Position numbers and translations under genes: made by a program. From Tyto alba (lineage: Eukaryota > Chordata > Aves > Strigiformes > Tytonidae), in the NCBI RefSeq assembly GCF_018691265.1, contig NW_024881278.1:2804001-2868000 (forward strand): DNA of 64,000 nucleotides. Direction: 5' to 3'. Positions within the stretch are counted from its first letter, which is position 1. Each line of letters starts with the position of its first letter. The notes under the pieces are model-generated. The model saw only the letters and a program-made list of their open reading frames with translations. It was not told the DNA's origin and made no database searches. This document shows, piece by piece, positions 14,101-28,500 of the stretch.

Positions 14101-15180
14101 AAATCCAGCTGTGGACTTAAAATAGAATTTTAAAAAGTCGCATTTTTCATGTTACTAAGTTCAGCACTGTCTAGTCTTTGAAGAAATGGATTGGCTCGAC
14201 AGAGCTAGCTGGAGCACTCAGCATTCACACGGGAACTCTCTTCTGCTGTCAACTGGCCCAAAAGCATGGCTGTGAGACTTACCATATCCTGGCTGCTAGC
14301 TATTAAGCATATCTGCTCGGGCCACCTTTGTGCTTGAAGGAGAGATTTAGAGATGGAACTTTTCAAGCTCTTTGTGGATGTTTTGGTCTGTTTAAAAACA
14401 TCTTTGCTTTTACCGAAGAGGTTTTCAAAGCTGAGGAAAGAATCTGTGGGCTGGATCCATTCCATTTTAGTAGTAATTAAACTCCCTATTCCTAGAGGCC
14501 TGGTCTAATTCTTAATGAAAGAAGCAGCATAGCTCCCACTGCGTTCTAGAGAAGCAGGATCCAGTTCCATCTACTTAGGGTTCTTCACATGAATGGTTCC
14601 TAACTGTGATCAAGACAGCAGCAGATAGAAATCACATTAGAGCAAAGTGTTTGAAATTATTAACTCCAGCACAATGATTAATCTGTGTCGCATTTTCCAC
14701 TCTCGGTCCCTTAATGGAAACTCCGAAAACCATACCCACTGTCTGTTATGTTAGCATCTGTACTTAAACCAACCCCTTCATTCGTTGATTTCCATGCAAC
14801 ACCCACCTCGTAACCATATACCTTAATATCTTGCAGTGCCAAGTGTTTCAGGGATCCTGAAACGAGTCCCTGCTAGCACGAACTTTTCCATCTTCAAGGC
14901 CTTTACCCTACCCACTGAACTCTCCCCCTATTTCCTTGCTGCCTCATGACTCACGGCTGAACTATGCTGTCTGTGCAATGCAACCAAGCGCTCTCTAGCC
15001 GCCGAGCCCCCAAACCCTCCTCACTCAACAGTACTACAGTAGAACTGTTCTAAAATTCAGCTGAACTCATGGCGCTTCTGACTTCTCTTAGAACCAAGAC
15101 TGGCTGGAAAAAATGCTGATTTGGTGAAATCAAGACATTCCACAGAATCATTTTTACTTCTGTTTGTTTGGGGTCGGGTT
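5110..15180. other. Intergenic block, no gene seen
   Basis: Mostly AT-rich unique-looking sequence, apart from the A20 run at 8863. One clear compositional change is a GC-rich stretch at about 11040-11580, open on both strands over short lengths and with a good splice donor-like GAG|GTGAGT at 11291-11299 on the + strand. No protein family is recognised. Confidence 0.68.
8863..8882. repeat. A20 homopolymer
   Basis: Twenty A residues follow a short GA-rich stretch. No retroelement body is recognised beside it. Confidence 0.85.
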
Positions 15181-15233
15181 GTTTTTTTTTTGTTTGTTTT
15201 GTTTTGGTTTTGTTTGTTTTTTTTTTTTTTTTT
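15181..15233. repeat. TTTG/T-rich tract
   Basis: TTTG and TTTTG units lead into a T17 run. It is low-complexity sequence similar to the tract in JAG1 intron 1. Confidence 0.85.
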
Positions 15234-16722
15234 ATGAAGGGAAAAAATCAAGAAACATTTCAACCTGAAACCTCTTTAATTTCCTGACAGCTCATCTATC
15301 CAGCACATTGACAGCTCATCAGGTGGAGAGGCATCCAGCATCTGCAGTTTATTACCGAGATGGAGCCAGGGGACCTCAGGCTTCCAACTGATCACTGGAA
15401 AGCTCTGTAGTAAGACAAAGTGTTTATCTCAATTTATAAGCTTCAGGGACAAGGTGCTTCAGAGAGCGAAAAAATCAATGCAGCTGTACGGAAATTAACA
15501 AATGCCAGGGCATTTGCAGGACCTGGGGATTTGGCCCTTGTTTTGTAATATTTGATTGAAACAAACTTCCACATCCCAAATGCTACCATGCCAAAGTTGA
15601 ACATCAACTGCATGAGCAGCCATGTGGCAGGATGTGGAAAACTACTTTGTGTTAATGATTCTACGCTCTGATCAATATTCTACAGTCTCCCCATGAACAA
15701 GTTAGTATTTCACAGAAGATAACACAGTGGAAGCAACAAGTGTCAAATCACTAGCGCCCTGCCAGATTTCATACTGCTACAATCCCATACTGCAAGCATT
15801 TGAAAGGCCGCCTGAAGCAAAATAATAGCAATTGCACAAAACACATGCAAAAGAATCTCACTGTTCTATGAAAAGTAGCATTGAATCATATGGGTTCTTG
15901 ATGTTTGGAGGATAAGTGAGGCAAAGAACTCCAATGAATACTCTTCAATAGGAAGTCAATCAGCTTACGGCTGTTTATATCACATAAGGACTTGATCTTA
16001 TGTCTGACTCTCATTTGGTATTTTTTAAAGAATTAATGATGTATAAATACCATTATTAAAGCCATTGCAGGGTGTTTTATAGCTGTAGGCTCTCTTTAGA
16101 AACCATAAGCTTACTATGTGACCTAAACCTGGCTATCTTTTTTATTATTATTATTCAGTTGCCAAGAAAATCAACTGGCAACGCTTCTCTAATTGTCTGC
16201 ATATACAACTAGAAGGTTTTCAAGGATTTCTCCTATTGAAATCTTTCTACCTGCCTTCATTAAAATTCTGTGAAGTCCTGCTGATCAGCCAGTGGGACCT
16301 AACCTTGAACAGCCCGTCCCATCTGTGATTATGAACCCGTGTTGCTCTCTCTGCTGGGACTTCACTGAGGCACCCATTCATGGGGTCAAAGTACCAAACG
16401 GGAGCCCACAGTGACCACAGATCTATACAGGCACCCTCCGCTTGCCTACCAATCACATGTGATTTTTCCTATTCATGATTTTTTCCAAATCCCATAAGTC
16501 TGTTCTGGGTGTCTGATCAGTTAGTCTTTACCTTCTTATTTTAAGAGGCCTGGAAGAGAATGGAGAATATTGTAACGTGAGACATAGTTCACTAACATGA
16601 GTGTGGAAAAGGTCTTTGGCACTGTCAAAATCACCTGTTAAAATGAATACATTTAACAAACCTTATCTCTCTTGATGGAACGAAAAGCTAAGCACTTTAT
16701 CCCAAAGGTTTTCTCTTCTATC

Positions 16723-16744
16723 TTTTTTTTTTTTTTTTTTTTTT
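16723..16744. repeat. T22 homopolymer
   Basis: Twenty-two T residues in AT-rich intergenic DNA. A short TTA microsatellite occurs earlier, at 16143-16154. Confidence 0.85.
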
Positions 16745-17882
16745 CCCAGATCAATTTCCAATTCTGGTATTTAAAGATGGCTCCAAACTGTTTCTGTCTG
16801 TAAAGTACCACAAAATTTATCAGTCTGAAGACAGAAAGTATTCTGATCTAGAAACCTCTTTGCTTGTGTGCTGTCGGAAATTTGAAAGGGTTAAATATCT
16901 AGGCAGTGGGAGTTGTCCTACATAGGCCCAACAAGTTAGCAAAACCCAGCCTTGGTTCCGGCAATACCAGAAGAGACTGATAATTAGAAGAATAACAATG
17001 AAGTTACTCTCACAGTTTAGGAATAGAGAAGCCTGCGAAGGCAATCATGGATTAACAGTTCAGAGCCCAAGTTCTTCGTTCTGAAACTAGAAGACAGTTG
17101 GAGGAGAACGGACATCTGTTCCCAGAACAAAAGGCCAAGAGGGACAGGACGGGGGGAGCTCAGCTTGTTGCAGCACCCCCGAGCTGCTACGTAAGCCCAT
17201 TTTAGCCTGAGATGATTTTTAGCTCTCTGCAGAGAATGCATGCATTTGACAGTGTGCTTGTTCTACTTACTGTCACTATTAAACACTTTTTATTCCTCTG
17301 AAAAGGGAAAGCTCAGTCACTGGATCTGTCTACTCCTTCTCCCTTCTTCTCCCATCTCCTCCCCTCCCCTCTGACCCTCAAAGCCAAGACAAGAAGTTAC
17401 ATTTCTCTATTTCTTCCATCAGCTATTGTGGTATGAGAGTTCCACTAAGACATGGGCACATTCCAAAAACAACATGTGAATAAGGATTTCTGTGTTTTTA
17501 AGACCTGACCCAAAATATTTATTTATCCAGAAGTTGAAATTCTCACGAGCAATGGGTGAAATTCTGAGGAGAGATCTACAGTAGGCCCGGACATAACACT
17601 GAATCTCAGGGCAACAAGTGCTATAATATAGGTAATGAAAGATAAGCCATAAAAAAAGCACCAGGAGAAATCTATATATTAACATCATTTCATAACTCGC
17701 ACCAGTCGCTTCTTTATTAGAAAGGAGTGAGAATGAAAGCATAGGTACACTTAAATAATAATAGGGATTCCTACAAATCCTGGAATGATTTACTACTGAC
17801 AGCACAGTAATGGATTGCTTATGGCAAACAGGAGATTCACAGTTTCCCAGGAGGTTTATCTCCCACTGCAGGATACAAATAA

Positions 17883-17948
17883 TTCCCATTGACTTCAGTG
17901 CCTTTCCTGCCGTGAAGGACTAGGAATTTATTGGCTTCAGTGGGAATA
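17883..17948. repeat. Small inverted-repeat (MITE-like) remnant
   Basis: TTCCCATTGACTTCAGTG and TTGGCTTCAGTGGGAA lie about 40 bp apart, so TTCCCA and TGGGAA form inverted ends around a repeated TTGACTTCAGTG-type unit. This resembles an abundant sauropsid palindromic repeat with a CATTGACTTCAGTGGG core. Confidence 0.4.
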
Positions 17949-20814
17949 ACTGAAGTACGGATAAGTTGCATGAGGAAAATGAAACCCTAAAGAAACAAAT
18001 TAAGAATGACTCTGTCTACTTCTTAAACCTATTTCAAATATTTCTCTCTATGTCAGCTGGGAAAAAAACACTCAGCTCAGACTTACCCCTCTATAGAAAC
18101 TAAAAATTCTAGCAACATCTATAAACAAGTGTATATGATCAGTGTAGAGCAGAAGTAGCAACAAAAGCCATAAGAAGCTGAGCGATTTCTCATGGAAGAA
18201 GTTCTCTGTAAAGAATTTGTCTCCTGGGCAGATTTCACCAGCTAACAGCCAAGGTGCCTTCACCCTGCAGATGCCCACAGGATTCCCTCACTAACACTGT
18301 GTAGACGTCTCACTGTAATTGTGCACCATGTTTCATTTACCAGTGAAGAGCAATTACTTTAAAAAATCAACCCAAGTAATAGGTTCTATTTTTTTGACAG
18401 CTGTGTGCTTAAATTCCCATCCTGCCCATCTGTACCACTTGTCTGACAGTGCAGGAGAAGACGAGGAAGAAACGTTCTTCTCTGAGAACCATATTCGGGG
18501 AAGATTCATTGCTTTAAATGAGACATAAAGGCTAATATTTAATCTGGTAGACCAGCAGATGGACAATCACACAGCTGTTGGCCTACCTAGTCAGGCGTAT
18601 CACACTTCCACAACAGGAAAGTATCTTCAAGAAACCAGTGAAATGTCCATGTTTGGCAGCTAAGTGGGTGAGCTGAGGACTGTTGCAGATTTCTTACTGC
18701 CTCCTCACAGACATCTAATTGGGGCAGCTCCTAATGACAGGAAACATGGCCAGAGGATCTGCTCCGGTATAGCAACTTCAATGGAATGAAACCCAACTGC
18801 AATCTACACTAGAATGGCAGCACTGAAGGAATCACTCCTGAAAAAAGGAATTAATGAACCACTCAGACATCCGAGGAAGTCTCCCACTGGTGTCAGTGAG
18901 ACTATGGGCATAGATGAGGGAAGAAACCTGAAAAGGCAGGGATTTTCAAGAAGAGGAAAACATAGTACTCTCTGTGCCTAAATCAGTAATTGTATGTAGG
19001 ATATAGCATTTGCTTTCAGCTGGGCTTTTCCAACCTAATGGAGACTCGCAAAACGGAGTAAACCATGGAAATATGTCCTTTAAATGTCACCTTTATGTAG
19101 CAGATAGGGATTATGCAACATGTTTATATTCAACTTCCCATTTAAAAATAAAAGTTGTTCTGCTTTGACAAACGCTACTGCCCTTGTGACATCCCCAGAA
19201 GATACCACTGCCAGTTATCTGAGATTGTACTAGAAACATCAGATGATTTCTAGTCACATAGCCCTCTAAATTGAGAGGAAGATTGTACTACGTTAAAGTG
19301 CTTCAATACTAACTCAGAAAATCTACATCCAGCTGGAAAGGAAATAGCATCTCCAGAGTATTCAGTACCATGTACGCTGGCAGGACAGTCTGGGAACATA
19401 GGAATTGCTCCATACACCTATTTTCCTTTTAAGCAGAAGCTAGGTGCTGAAAAAGCTGACACTTCTCGTGTACAATGTATTTTCTAGAATTGGTTTGCCT
19501 TTGCTGCTGAGGAAAGTGTGGACAACCTGTATGACAAAGTAATACAGGTTCTGCTGGAAGGCAATGAAGTAAAGATGCAGTTTTGTAAAGGATTTAGAAG
19601 GAAGCAGGGAAAAAAAAGGAGACTTTATTTACTCTTTTTTAAAACGTCTGCCATTCAGTCCGTTCCTAAAGCTCAAAAAAGAAGGTATCCTTCCAGAGTA
19701 TGGGCCCCGAGGCCAGGCAGTTCCTAATCTGGATGAGTCAAGAACATCAACTACAGAGGATGTTGTTTGAGGAAGCATGGAAATCATCTCCGACTTCCCT
19801 TGGCTTTACTGACTTAATAGGGAGACCCCACCTACACATTTAATAGGGTGAGAGCCATAAGCCGAGGCTATAGGGTATACAGATTCTTGATCATTCCATT
19901 ACAGTAAGGACGTACATTTCTAGTTAAACTCACAAACAATGCTGAATAACTCCTCAGAAGATTAACAGGACCTCCCACTTCATGGAAACAGTGACTGTTT
20001 ACATAATATGTAATGACAGTAAATCATAACAAATCCTAGGAGAAAACTCCAGTGAGAGATAAAATAACATGACCTCCTGATTTTTCTTCTTTTCTCAGTC
20101 TTACAATCCATGTCTTTATTCCCCCATCCTGTAAGGATTTCTGCATGCGGTTAACTTTCAGCACATCAGTAGTCCCACAGGTTTCAATTAGTCTAATTAG
20201 GTACAAAAAAATAAGCGCATGCATAAGAGAATGTCCTTTTTTTCCCTTTGCTTATTCAGTGCCTAGCGTGGTAGGGTCCCTCTCCATCGCTTGAACTCCC
20301 TACAACTGTGATATAAATAAAACAATGCGTTCCACTTCACAAGGTTAAACAATTAGCATTCGAAATACAAGGCTGGTATAAAGTAGCACCTCTATTGATC
20401 TCCATTACTGTGCTGAGTGAGACCAGCTGAGGATCAGACCCTGCCTAAGGGGGTGAGTAGTTTGCAATATGCAAAGGAACGAAACAAACATACTTCTGTG
20501 GGGAAAAGATTTGCAACTGGACAACTGGTTTCTGAAACTCATCTGACAGTTGAAATTAATTCCTGCATGAGAAATTCTCATTCTATCATTTGCTATATTA
20601 TAATACAACGTAGCTTTCACGAGACAGACTTCATTACTTTCCCCCCTGGGAACTCCTCCACTCGCTTTTTGCGCATGTGCATGTGAGCAGATCCATAATT
20701 ACACCACCAGAACTCAGATTTTCTTAAAATGAACCATTCAAGTACTTATTCCCTGACAGGACACTGCTGTGAGGAAAAACACCTATTCCCTGCTAGGACA
20801 ACAGAGTCACACAA

Positions 20815-20859
20815 GAAAAAAACAGACAAACAAAAAAAAAAAGAAAAAGAAAAAGAAAA
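20815..20859. repeat. A-rich tract
   Basis: A runs are interrupted by C and G (AAACAGACAAACAAA, then AAAAAG units). A separate A16 run lies at 20961-20976. Confidence 0.8.
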
Positions 20860-23800
20860 TGTGTTTCTTTTGATGTCTAGGATTTACTTGTGCTGCACTT
20901 GCATCAAGAAGCTAACATGTCAGGCCCGAAAGCCAGTAAGCGAGGTGCTGTACCAACAGCAAAAAAAAAAAAAAAAGACAGTCTACTCCTGAAGCGTTCC
21001 ATCAGAAGCGTGTCTGTATTAAATTACAACGTGACTTTTAAAGGAAGGGATTGCCCATAGCAGATGTGCAAGGCTTGGTGCAAGAGGTCTGTATGCCTGC
21101 CAGGGGCTGCCGGAACGCAAATCCTTCCCGTGGTGCTAGGAGGGGGGGATGCACACCCTGAAAGGGCTGTCTGCAGCCTTCTGCCAGCGCTCCAACATGG
21201 CCAGGGTGTCCCACGCAGGCGGGTCGGGGAGTCCTCCTGCAGAGTCTCCCCACGCGGTCAGAGGCTGGGAGAGTGTTCTGGCTGCACTTTTAATATTATT
21301 AGTGATTTCATCATCCAACAGAGAAAGGAAAATCAAAACAAGGACTCTCGCATGTGAATTGACTACACTTCAGTACTTGCCCAGCTCCCATTCTACGGCA
21401 GCTAAAAGATCTAATGGAAAAGAACAGATTTTAATGGCCATGCGTCCTTGTGCTCTGGAGTGTGGGCTACAGCAACTAATAATAGATGAAGGTTTACATG
21501 TTTTTCTTGTGTTTCTGCTGGGGCTGCTGTATCATTAATTCAGCTTGTGCCTGGCCACTTATGTTAAACATTCCCTTTGTGGCTTTCGCTAAATCTTAAA
21601 TTTTGCATGTGACCACATGTAAATGTAAATGTGTATTTTTATGGTCCTGTAATCTCAGTGCTTTTAAATCTCAATTGCCTGAAGGCATACAGGGAGCTGA
21701 AGCAGAAAAGCGTGGTCAGTTTGTGATCATTTAGAGTGAGTTTATTTGCTCTTTCTGAGTGGATTCAGTTCCTGTAGAGGTTTTTGCCTTTCGTGTAATA
21801 GACTGAAGATAAGATCTAGGAACCTAATTAACCCTACAGGGCCTGTGAACAAGGCTCATTAGAAAACAGTCAAACACATTTATATTTAAAGACCTTATTT
21901 ACAGGAATTCGTATCATATTTCTGAACAGCATGATATACATGCCACACACTCATACCTTTAACCACTGTAAAGCATTTCCTTAAATAAAACTGAAAAATG
22001 CACCACATTTGAGCTCAGTCATCTGGATTATACCTGTAAATAGCCTACAGTCTGAAAGAATACCCAGTAATAAATGGAAGTCCTGTCTGCAGGACACTGT
22101 AAACTATCGTGTCCTTCCACCTGCAACCAAAAAAAAGTGCACATGTTCCACAAAACCAGCGTTATTGCAGCCCACATCCTGAGCAGTAACCACCACTCTA
22201 AAGCAATTTCTCTGGGGACTTTCCCATCTGTCCAAGGCAGTGACAGTAAGATATATGTGACCATAGACATCTCTGAGGACTTCTGGAAAGAGGAGTCAGA
22301 ATAAGGTTATTAGAAAGTTGATTCTGAGGTTACTTCCTATCTCTAAATATCCTGGGTCAGACAGTAGCAAAGCATGGGTTCTAGTACTCAGAGTGCTTAT
22401 GAATATATATGTACTTGTCATACAGGTTCCAGTTATTTGAGACCAACAGTATCCTCAGCAATTCTGAATACTCCTTCTTTCCTAACCCTTCATTCCTTCC
22501 ACTCCACCCCTCATCTCAGAGAGACCAGAAAAGCCAAGTGAAGAGAGACCTTTGGAAATAATCTGACCCAATTTTCTACTCTGAAGAACAGTATGGGAGA
22601 AAAGAAACGTTTATTCATGGGCACAATTGGTAGTTCAAATCCACACGCTCAAAGTGCCAGCACTGACATGTCCTGTTGATTGAGGACTTCGGGAGCCAAC
22701 AGCCTGGTGCTGGTGATTAGCCACTGCATCATATGTTGGTGCGTTACTGGGTGCAGCTCTATATACATAATGTGTGCATAAGGGCTTAAAAGCCAGAAGA
22801 ATTTGTCTTGCTTCTCATGACATGTTGAAGGGCAGCCTGGATTCACAATCAGGTCTGGTCAGTACCTAACTTTGTTGTAAGTGGCCACCTGACCAGTGAG
22901 TAGGATAAATGATGCCACTGGGACTGAAATATTTCTTAAAATTAATCACTTGCTTAATGGTTTTCCTGGAGAAGGATGGGTCTGAATACAAATTTAAGGG
23001 CTTTTTCTGCTGCAAGGCTTGTGGGAGTGAAGATCCTGTCACAGAGAGATTCTAAGCAGGACGGACCTACGTTGTGTCACTGATAATTAAAAATCAAAGC
23101 CATTATAAATTTAATTTACGTTAAATTCTATATCCAGACACAATTGGTAAAAGCAATCAAATCTTTACCCTATAACTTCTTCAGAGAAAAAATTAGTTTT
23201 GTTTGGGATTTGTATGACATTTAATACAACAGGAATCAGCGTAGAACTGCAGCAACTGCATTGTAATGCTATACAAATGAATATAATTTGGGTTTTTTTT
23301 TTTAAACCCTGAGCTTAAAATTCTTCTTCAAAGGCCTGAAATTAATATTTTATTAGCCAGTTTAAAAGTGTACTGTTTAAAAAAGACAAAACCTCAACTG
23401 CTTCTATAAGTAGGTCCATGATTTATATTGTGAATCACTTTGGCAAGAGTAGGAAAATCCCAAATCAAGTTACTCTTCAACCTGCACTAATAAATCCTGT
23501 GTTGACATGAATTCTTTTTTCAGTGCTTCATTTTCAAGGAGTCATGTGGTTTTTTAATAATCAGTCTTGTTGTTTCCTCTTCATCCTATTCAACAAAGTA
23601 GCGATAACTGCAAAAGCATCTTAGCCAACACACAGCAACTCAAATGCAGCACTGAGAAATATCTCTGTGAAATCAAGTTTAATGAGATATCAAAATATTA
23701 CATCTGCAAGTCTTGGCTGCTGGACAGTGCTTTGGAAAGCAAAGCCAGTTTCCCTAGTTCAGATTAGTCAACATCAGGTTCATTGGTCTAACATTTCACA

Positions 23801-25319
23801 AAATATTTTCCCACATTTGTCCAACTGCAGTTTGAAGGGTGTAGCTGACAACATAAATGTGCCCTAAGGTGAAAATCCCTAAACATTTCCCTCGGCGATC
23901 CCTGCGTCTGGACATTACCAATGCAGATGTCTGTAATCAAGAGATCTCTATGGACTTGCTAATTATTCCCTAGGCTTTTCGACTGGCAATAAAAATCCCA
24001 TTTGTCGCAGCTTGTTTGCAGAACTGCTTCCATTTCCATAGTGGTGGCATTAATTAGCAAAAACCTGTGAAAATTGTTGGAGTTTACAGGTTCAGAAAAA
24101 CCCACTAAGCATTGCTCCTAAATATTCCTATAAATTCAACCATGGCAACAAGTCCTGAAAGTCCAACTTTCTCAGTTGGAACAATTTTTCATGCTTGTAG
24201 CAATAAGTGGGAAATAATGGGGGTCTCAGATTCACATTAGGAAAGTTGCTTCTGTGACCTCTTCGTGCAGATGGATGGTGAATTTCTCAGATAATAAATC
24301 AAAGTTTCCCGATGGTACAGTGGCATCTCTTGCTGAGGCCCGTAGAGCCGCTGGCTGCCCTCTATTCAAAGGCAGCAGGCTTCTACCCTGCAGGATGCTT
24401 TCTCTACAAATCCTTCAGTCACAATCAGGAGATATTAGGGCCTCTATAAACTGCCCAGGCATTTTGGGGAACAGCCAGCATCCTGCTGGGAAATGGACAC
24501 TTTTCAACTTCATTGACATCTGTCACAGATCCAAAGAATAGAAAGCGATCAGGAAAAAAGCCACATTATGACTTTCCCATCAGCAGGGCCAGTTAAGTCT
24601 TTGTTCTTAAAAGATACTTAGAAGGTTCATCAGAGCTACCTTGCTTAAGAGTATCTTTACTAAGAGAATCTTACCTTTGGGTTTTTCGTGACCATAGAAT
24701 TGTTTCTCTGCTTCTTGACAGTTCTTGCATTCAGCTAACTTTCCTGTAGGAATTTCAAAGGGAAAAATAATAGCTGTGATGCTAGTTTTTCCATGAAGTT
24801 TTTATTAACTTTCTTCTGAATAAGTCCCAGCAAGGAAAATGACACCGATTTTTATTATCAGAAATATATTTATTAAGTGACAATCTAACTCCCAGAATAG
24901 CAATGGATTCATTTTTTTGGAGCTAAAGTTTTTTTCCCAAATGACCCCAAAATAAGCATGGGAAAGCAGTATTGTAAATACAGTAATGAACCTCAAGCAA
25001 ATAGCCTTTTTTCCCCTCAATATATTACCTACATTAAACACTGTTTGGGGGATAGGGCTGTCAATTATTGTGCTTATATTGTGCTTATATAACATAAGGA
25101 TAAAACTTAAGGTGATGCCCTCTTGCTATTTATAATAATTTTTAAGTCTTAAATGCAGATGACGAAACTTCAGTAGGAATTTCCCCCCCTCTGAGTGTGA
25201 TGTATATATACAACTACTTTTTCAGTTCCTTCTTTATTCAAGTATTTCCCTCAAAAAGTGTTGTAATCCAGTATGTAAAGGCACCTGGTAGGGAAACCTA
25301 AGAATTCACAACTAGTTCA

Positions 25320-25445
25320 GATACACTATGGGGCCATGGGCATACTTCTGGGACTCAGTTTCTTCAAACTAACAATGCATAATGTAAGTGCTTTTATATG
25401 GCATTGTGATACCTAATGATAAAAAGAATTTTCAAGTGCTTTTGC
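25320..25445 (-). mobile_element. Possible MIR/CORE-SINE-like fragment, antisense
   Basis: CTGGGACTCAGTTTCTTCAAAC, seen on the + strand, resembles the reverse complement of the MIR core (tgggcctcagtttcctcatc). It is followed by an AATG and AAGTGCTTTT pattern as in the upstream half of MIR. It is strongly diverged. Confidence 0.38.
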
Positions 25446-25487
25446 ACTTATCACAGAAGTCAATATAATCTATTCGTTCTGGGGTTT

Positions 25488-25560
25488 CTCTATTGACTTC
25501 AGCAGAGCCAGTGTAGTTTATGCAATGATAACTGAGAACAGGATTTGGCCAACTGGCTTG
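25488..25560. repeat. Decayed copy of the TTGACTTCAG-type repeat
   Basis: CTCTATTGACTTCAGCAGAG is followed by GAACAGGATTTGGCC. This fits a family whose copies carry CATTGACTTCAGTGGGAGC and CAGGATCAGGCC. Confidence 0.35.
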
Positions 25561-25569
25561 TCTTTTTAC

Positions 25570-28500
25570 TAGTTCCACCAAAGTCAACTAAATTCAGCAG
25601 TGAGGTGAGTGAAGCAAGCAGGACTGGGCCATGTTTTATACAAAGACAACATTGCGATTGATCCGGCAGAAGGTATGGGAGATAATGTGTTTACCCAAAT
25701 AAAATTTCTGGGGGGAAAATCTTAACGTGCCTGCTCAGCTACAATGACAAAGTCCTGGTACTACATGGAATTCAGCTGCTGGTGGCTGGACAAAGAGGAG
25801 CAGTTGACAGGCTGGGATCATCACTCACTGAATGCTGACCATGGTATAATATTTGCAATTTAAGATGAGATAAGTAAAGGATAAGGTGGGCTTAGAAATG
25901 GGTCCTGGTGAGGCTTACAGCAGACCACTAAGCCCAAAGCCAGCTGGTGCACTGGTTTTCCAAAGCGGCGTGAGAGCTGGAGAGACGTACAAATGAGTCA
26001 CACCTGCTTAAAGCCTTCGCAACAGAGAGCGACGAAGGGCAACCTGGTAACGGAAAGCAGCATGGATCCCTCCGCTGGGCGGTAGGTTTTTAACAACCTT
26101 TTTCCCCACCTCTAGTTAGAAGACTTTTTTCTAAAGGCTGAGCCTGACTGAGGAAATTTAGCAGCAATGTCGAATTTAGCAGTCTTCAAAGTTTTAATGG
26201 AAAACACTATCAAATTCGGTTGGGCAGAAAATGTGCTTTTCATGATGAAAACCTCTTTGTTAAAAATTAACACACTGAAAGCATTAACATAGTGTTTAAA
26301 AGACTAGGCCCATTCCGAACACCTTAAAACCAAAGTAACTACAACATTCCAGAAATAGGTTTTCGTTCAGTCAGGAGTTTAACAGTTAAGTACCTTTAAA
26401 GGTCCAAAGTTTAATGATTCAGACCCTGGAATGACTTTTAAAAACTGCTTAATTTTACTAAAGCATGTAATTTTTTATAGCAAATGAGCTTTTCTGAAAT
26501 AAAGACACAACTTCTGTCTTTCTCATCATGATTTCACGGACTGCCCACAGAATGTAGTTCACTGCACACTTCGGTTCTGGGCGTATGTGAACACGGCAAG
26601 AGGCTGATGGAGCTCAGTTTATCACCGTCAGCCCTACCTGTGCTCAGAGCTCAGGTTTGGAGCACAGGACAACCCAGTGAAGTATTTGAGCATACACTTC
26701 ATATTCTAGGATACAAACGATGAAACCAAAGTCAAAGAGTCTGTTCAAATGCTTAAAACTACTCACCACACCAAGCATTTTGCTAGAGGAACCTAAAGTA
26801 CTCCCTGTCTTGCTGGAGCAAGCTCTGATGTAAGGACAAGGCGGTGTAAAACTGCAGCACAGCCAAGTCAAGCCAAAGGCAGCACTGAAGTCAGTCAGTG
26901 GTTTTCCCACTTCATGCTAAAGCTACTCCATACAGAACACTTAAAATGTCAGTGCTTTAATTATGTATTGACCTTACTTTCAAAAAGTGAAATTATTCAA
27001 AATCATTTGAAAAGGGTGTTTCTATTTTTGAATGGAGTTTAAATATTGCAAAACTGATATTTTCAAAGTGTTGGTTTGTTTCCTGTTTATTTTCTGGAAA
27101 CTGCCAAATATTGTCCTTCCCCTATCAGGCTGTATTTTTTACTGAACAGCTGAATCTTTTATAACACTATATGGAGGGAATTTTATCACTGAGATTTGAA
27201 ACAATCTAGATATTCTGGAACATATATATTCCAGAAGTATCCTTAACAATCTGAAAATATCTACATATACTAAAGAAGTGCATTTAATACTGACTATCAG
27301 TGCACAGCTAAAGTCATAAGGAAAACAGCACAAATTCTGAAACACGGGCATTTATGGTTTTTAATTTTATATCATCAGGTTCTCTTTCTAGCATTATAAT
27401 ATAGCTTCAGAAATAACCTGATACCATTGTTCCCATGCGCCCTGTATATAAGAAACTGCCACTCTTCTTTTAACTACTGTCTTATTGCATGGAGGGATTT
27501 CTGGGTTCTTGTTTTGTTCAGGAAAATCCTATAGAATGCTGAACATGCCTTATTGTCATTCAAGCACATTTAAAAGCTAAGGGATGTCTCTCCTCTCCTC
27601 AAATAATTTCCTCCATGTAAATGTGTTTAACATTTAAAAACTCGTTTTACACAAGAAAAAATCTGGCAGTCTTTTCCCCAGGATTTTCTGAAGATAACGT
27701 GAATACTTCATACTCCTGTGCTGTAAAGGGGAAAAGTCATTTATCCTCTGACATTCATCCTTTGCAGTTACTGCAAAAGATAAGCTAATGACCCAGGATT
27801 TGCAAAGAGACTGCCACATGCTGTGACTTCCAGCTTTGTAAAGGCCACACGGAAGGTTTCATTTGTCTCATTAACTTTCCCACTGTACCAACCAGAAGCT
27901 TATTATACAGTACTCTTCTCTTTCAACTTTTACAGTTCATATACCTCAGCAGGAGCCTGAACACAATGACCCAGGACGCCCCTTCCAGTCCTAGGCTCCT
28001 ATGAGATGCATGAAAACAAATCACAAAGGTCCAAAACAGTATTTTTAGAAACTCTAGGTTAGATGAAGCACAACAAAGGAACATATAATTAGAACAACAA
28101 CCTTCAAGGTAATATGACAGACACCAACCGTATTGCGTTCTATATAAACTACAGAAACATTTCCACTTGATTTCCTAAGGAAATGAGGCTTAAGCAGTCA
28201 TGCCGTCTGTCTGTTCATGTCTCCCCCTAATAACCTTCAATGTAAGTTGTCAGGGGAGAAGCAAAAGACTTGGAGATAATTAGGTTCCTACAGGTCTTGT
28301 CATTGCACAGAGGAAAGAGACCTCAATTGGTGCCCCCAGCTGAGGAAAATCTTGAAGGTGTGGGATCAATGGTTACTTGTCCAATCAGTACAAATCAGCT
28401 TATTTCCAGCCTCTGGATCAGTACGTGCGTACCTCCATAGCAGCTGCCTTCTGCCCTTCTGGTCATGAGTGGTTCTGGGAAGGATCTGGGGGTCTCACGA

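Larger units (their letters stand above)
15240..25310. other. Intergenic block, no gene seen
   Basis: AT-rich, with simple repeats and one MITE-like remnant. A GC-richer patch at 21030-21280 runs into AT-rich, high-complexity sequence (21540-21700). Another such stretch lies at 23880-24070. These look like candidate regulatory elements; no coding gene is seen. Confidence 0.68.

Noticed and set aside
17419..17889. 156-codon minus-strand open frame
   Set aside because: It lacks a recognisable domain and ends in a MITE-like remnant; a chance open frame is more likely.
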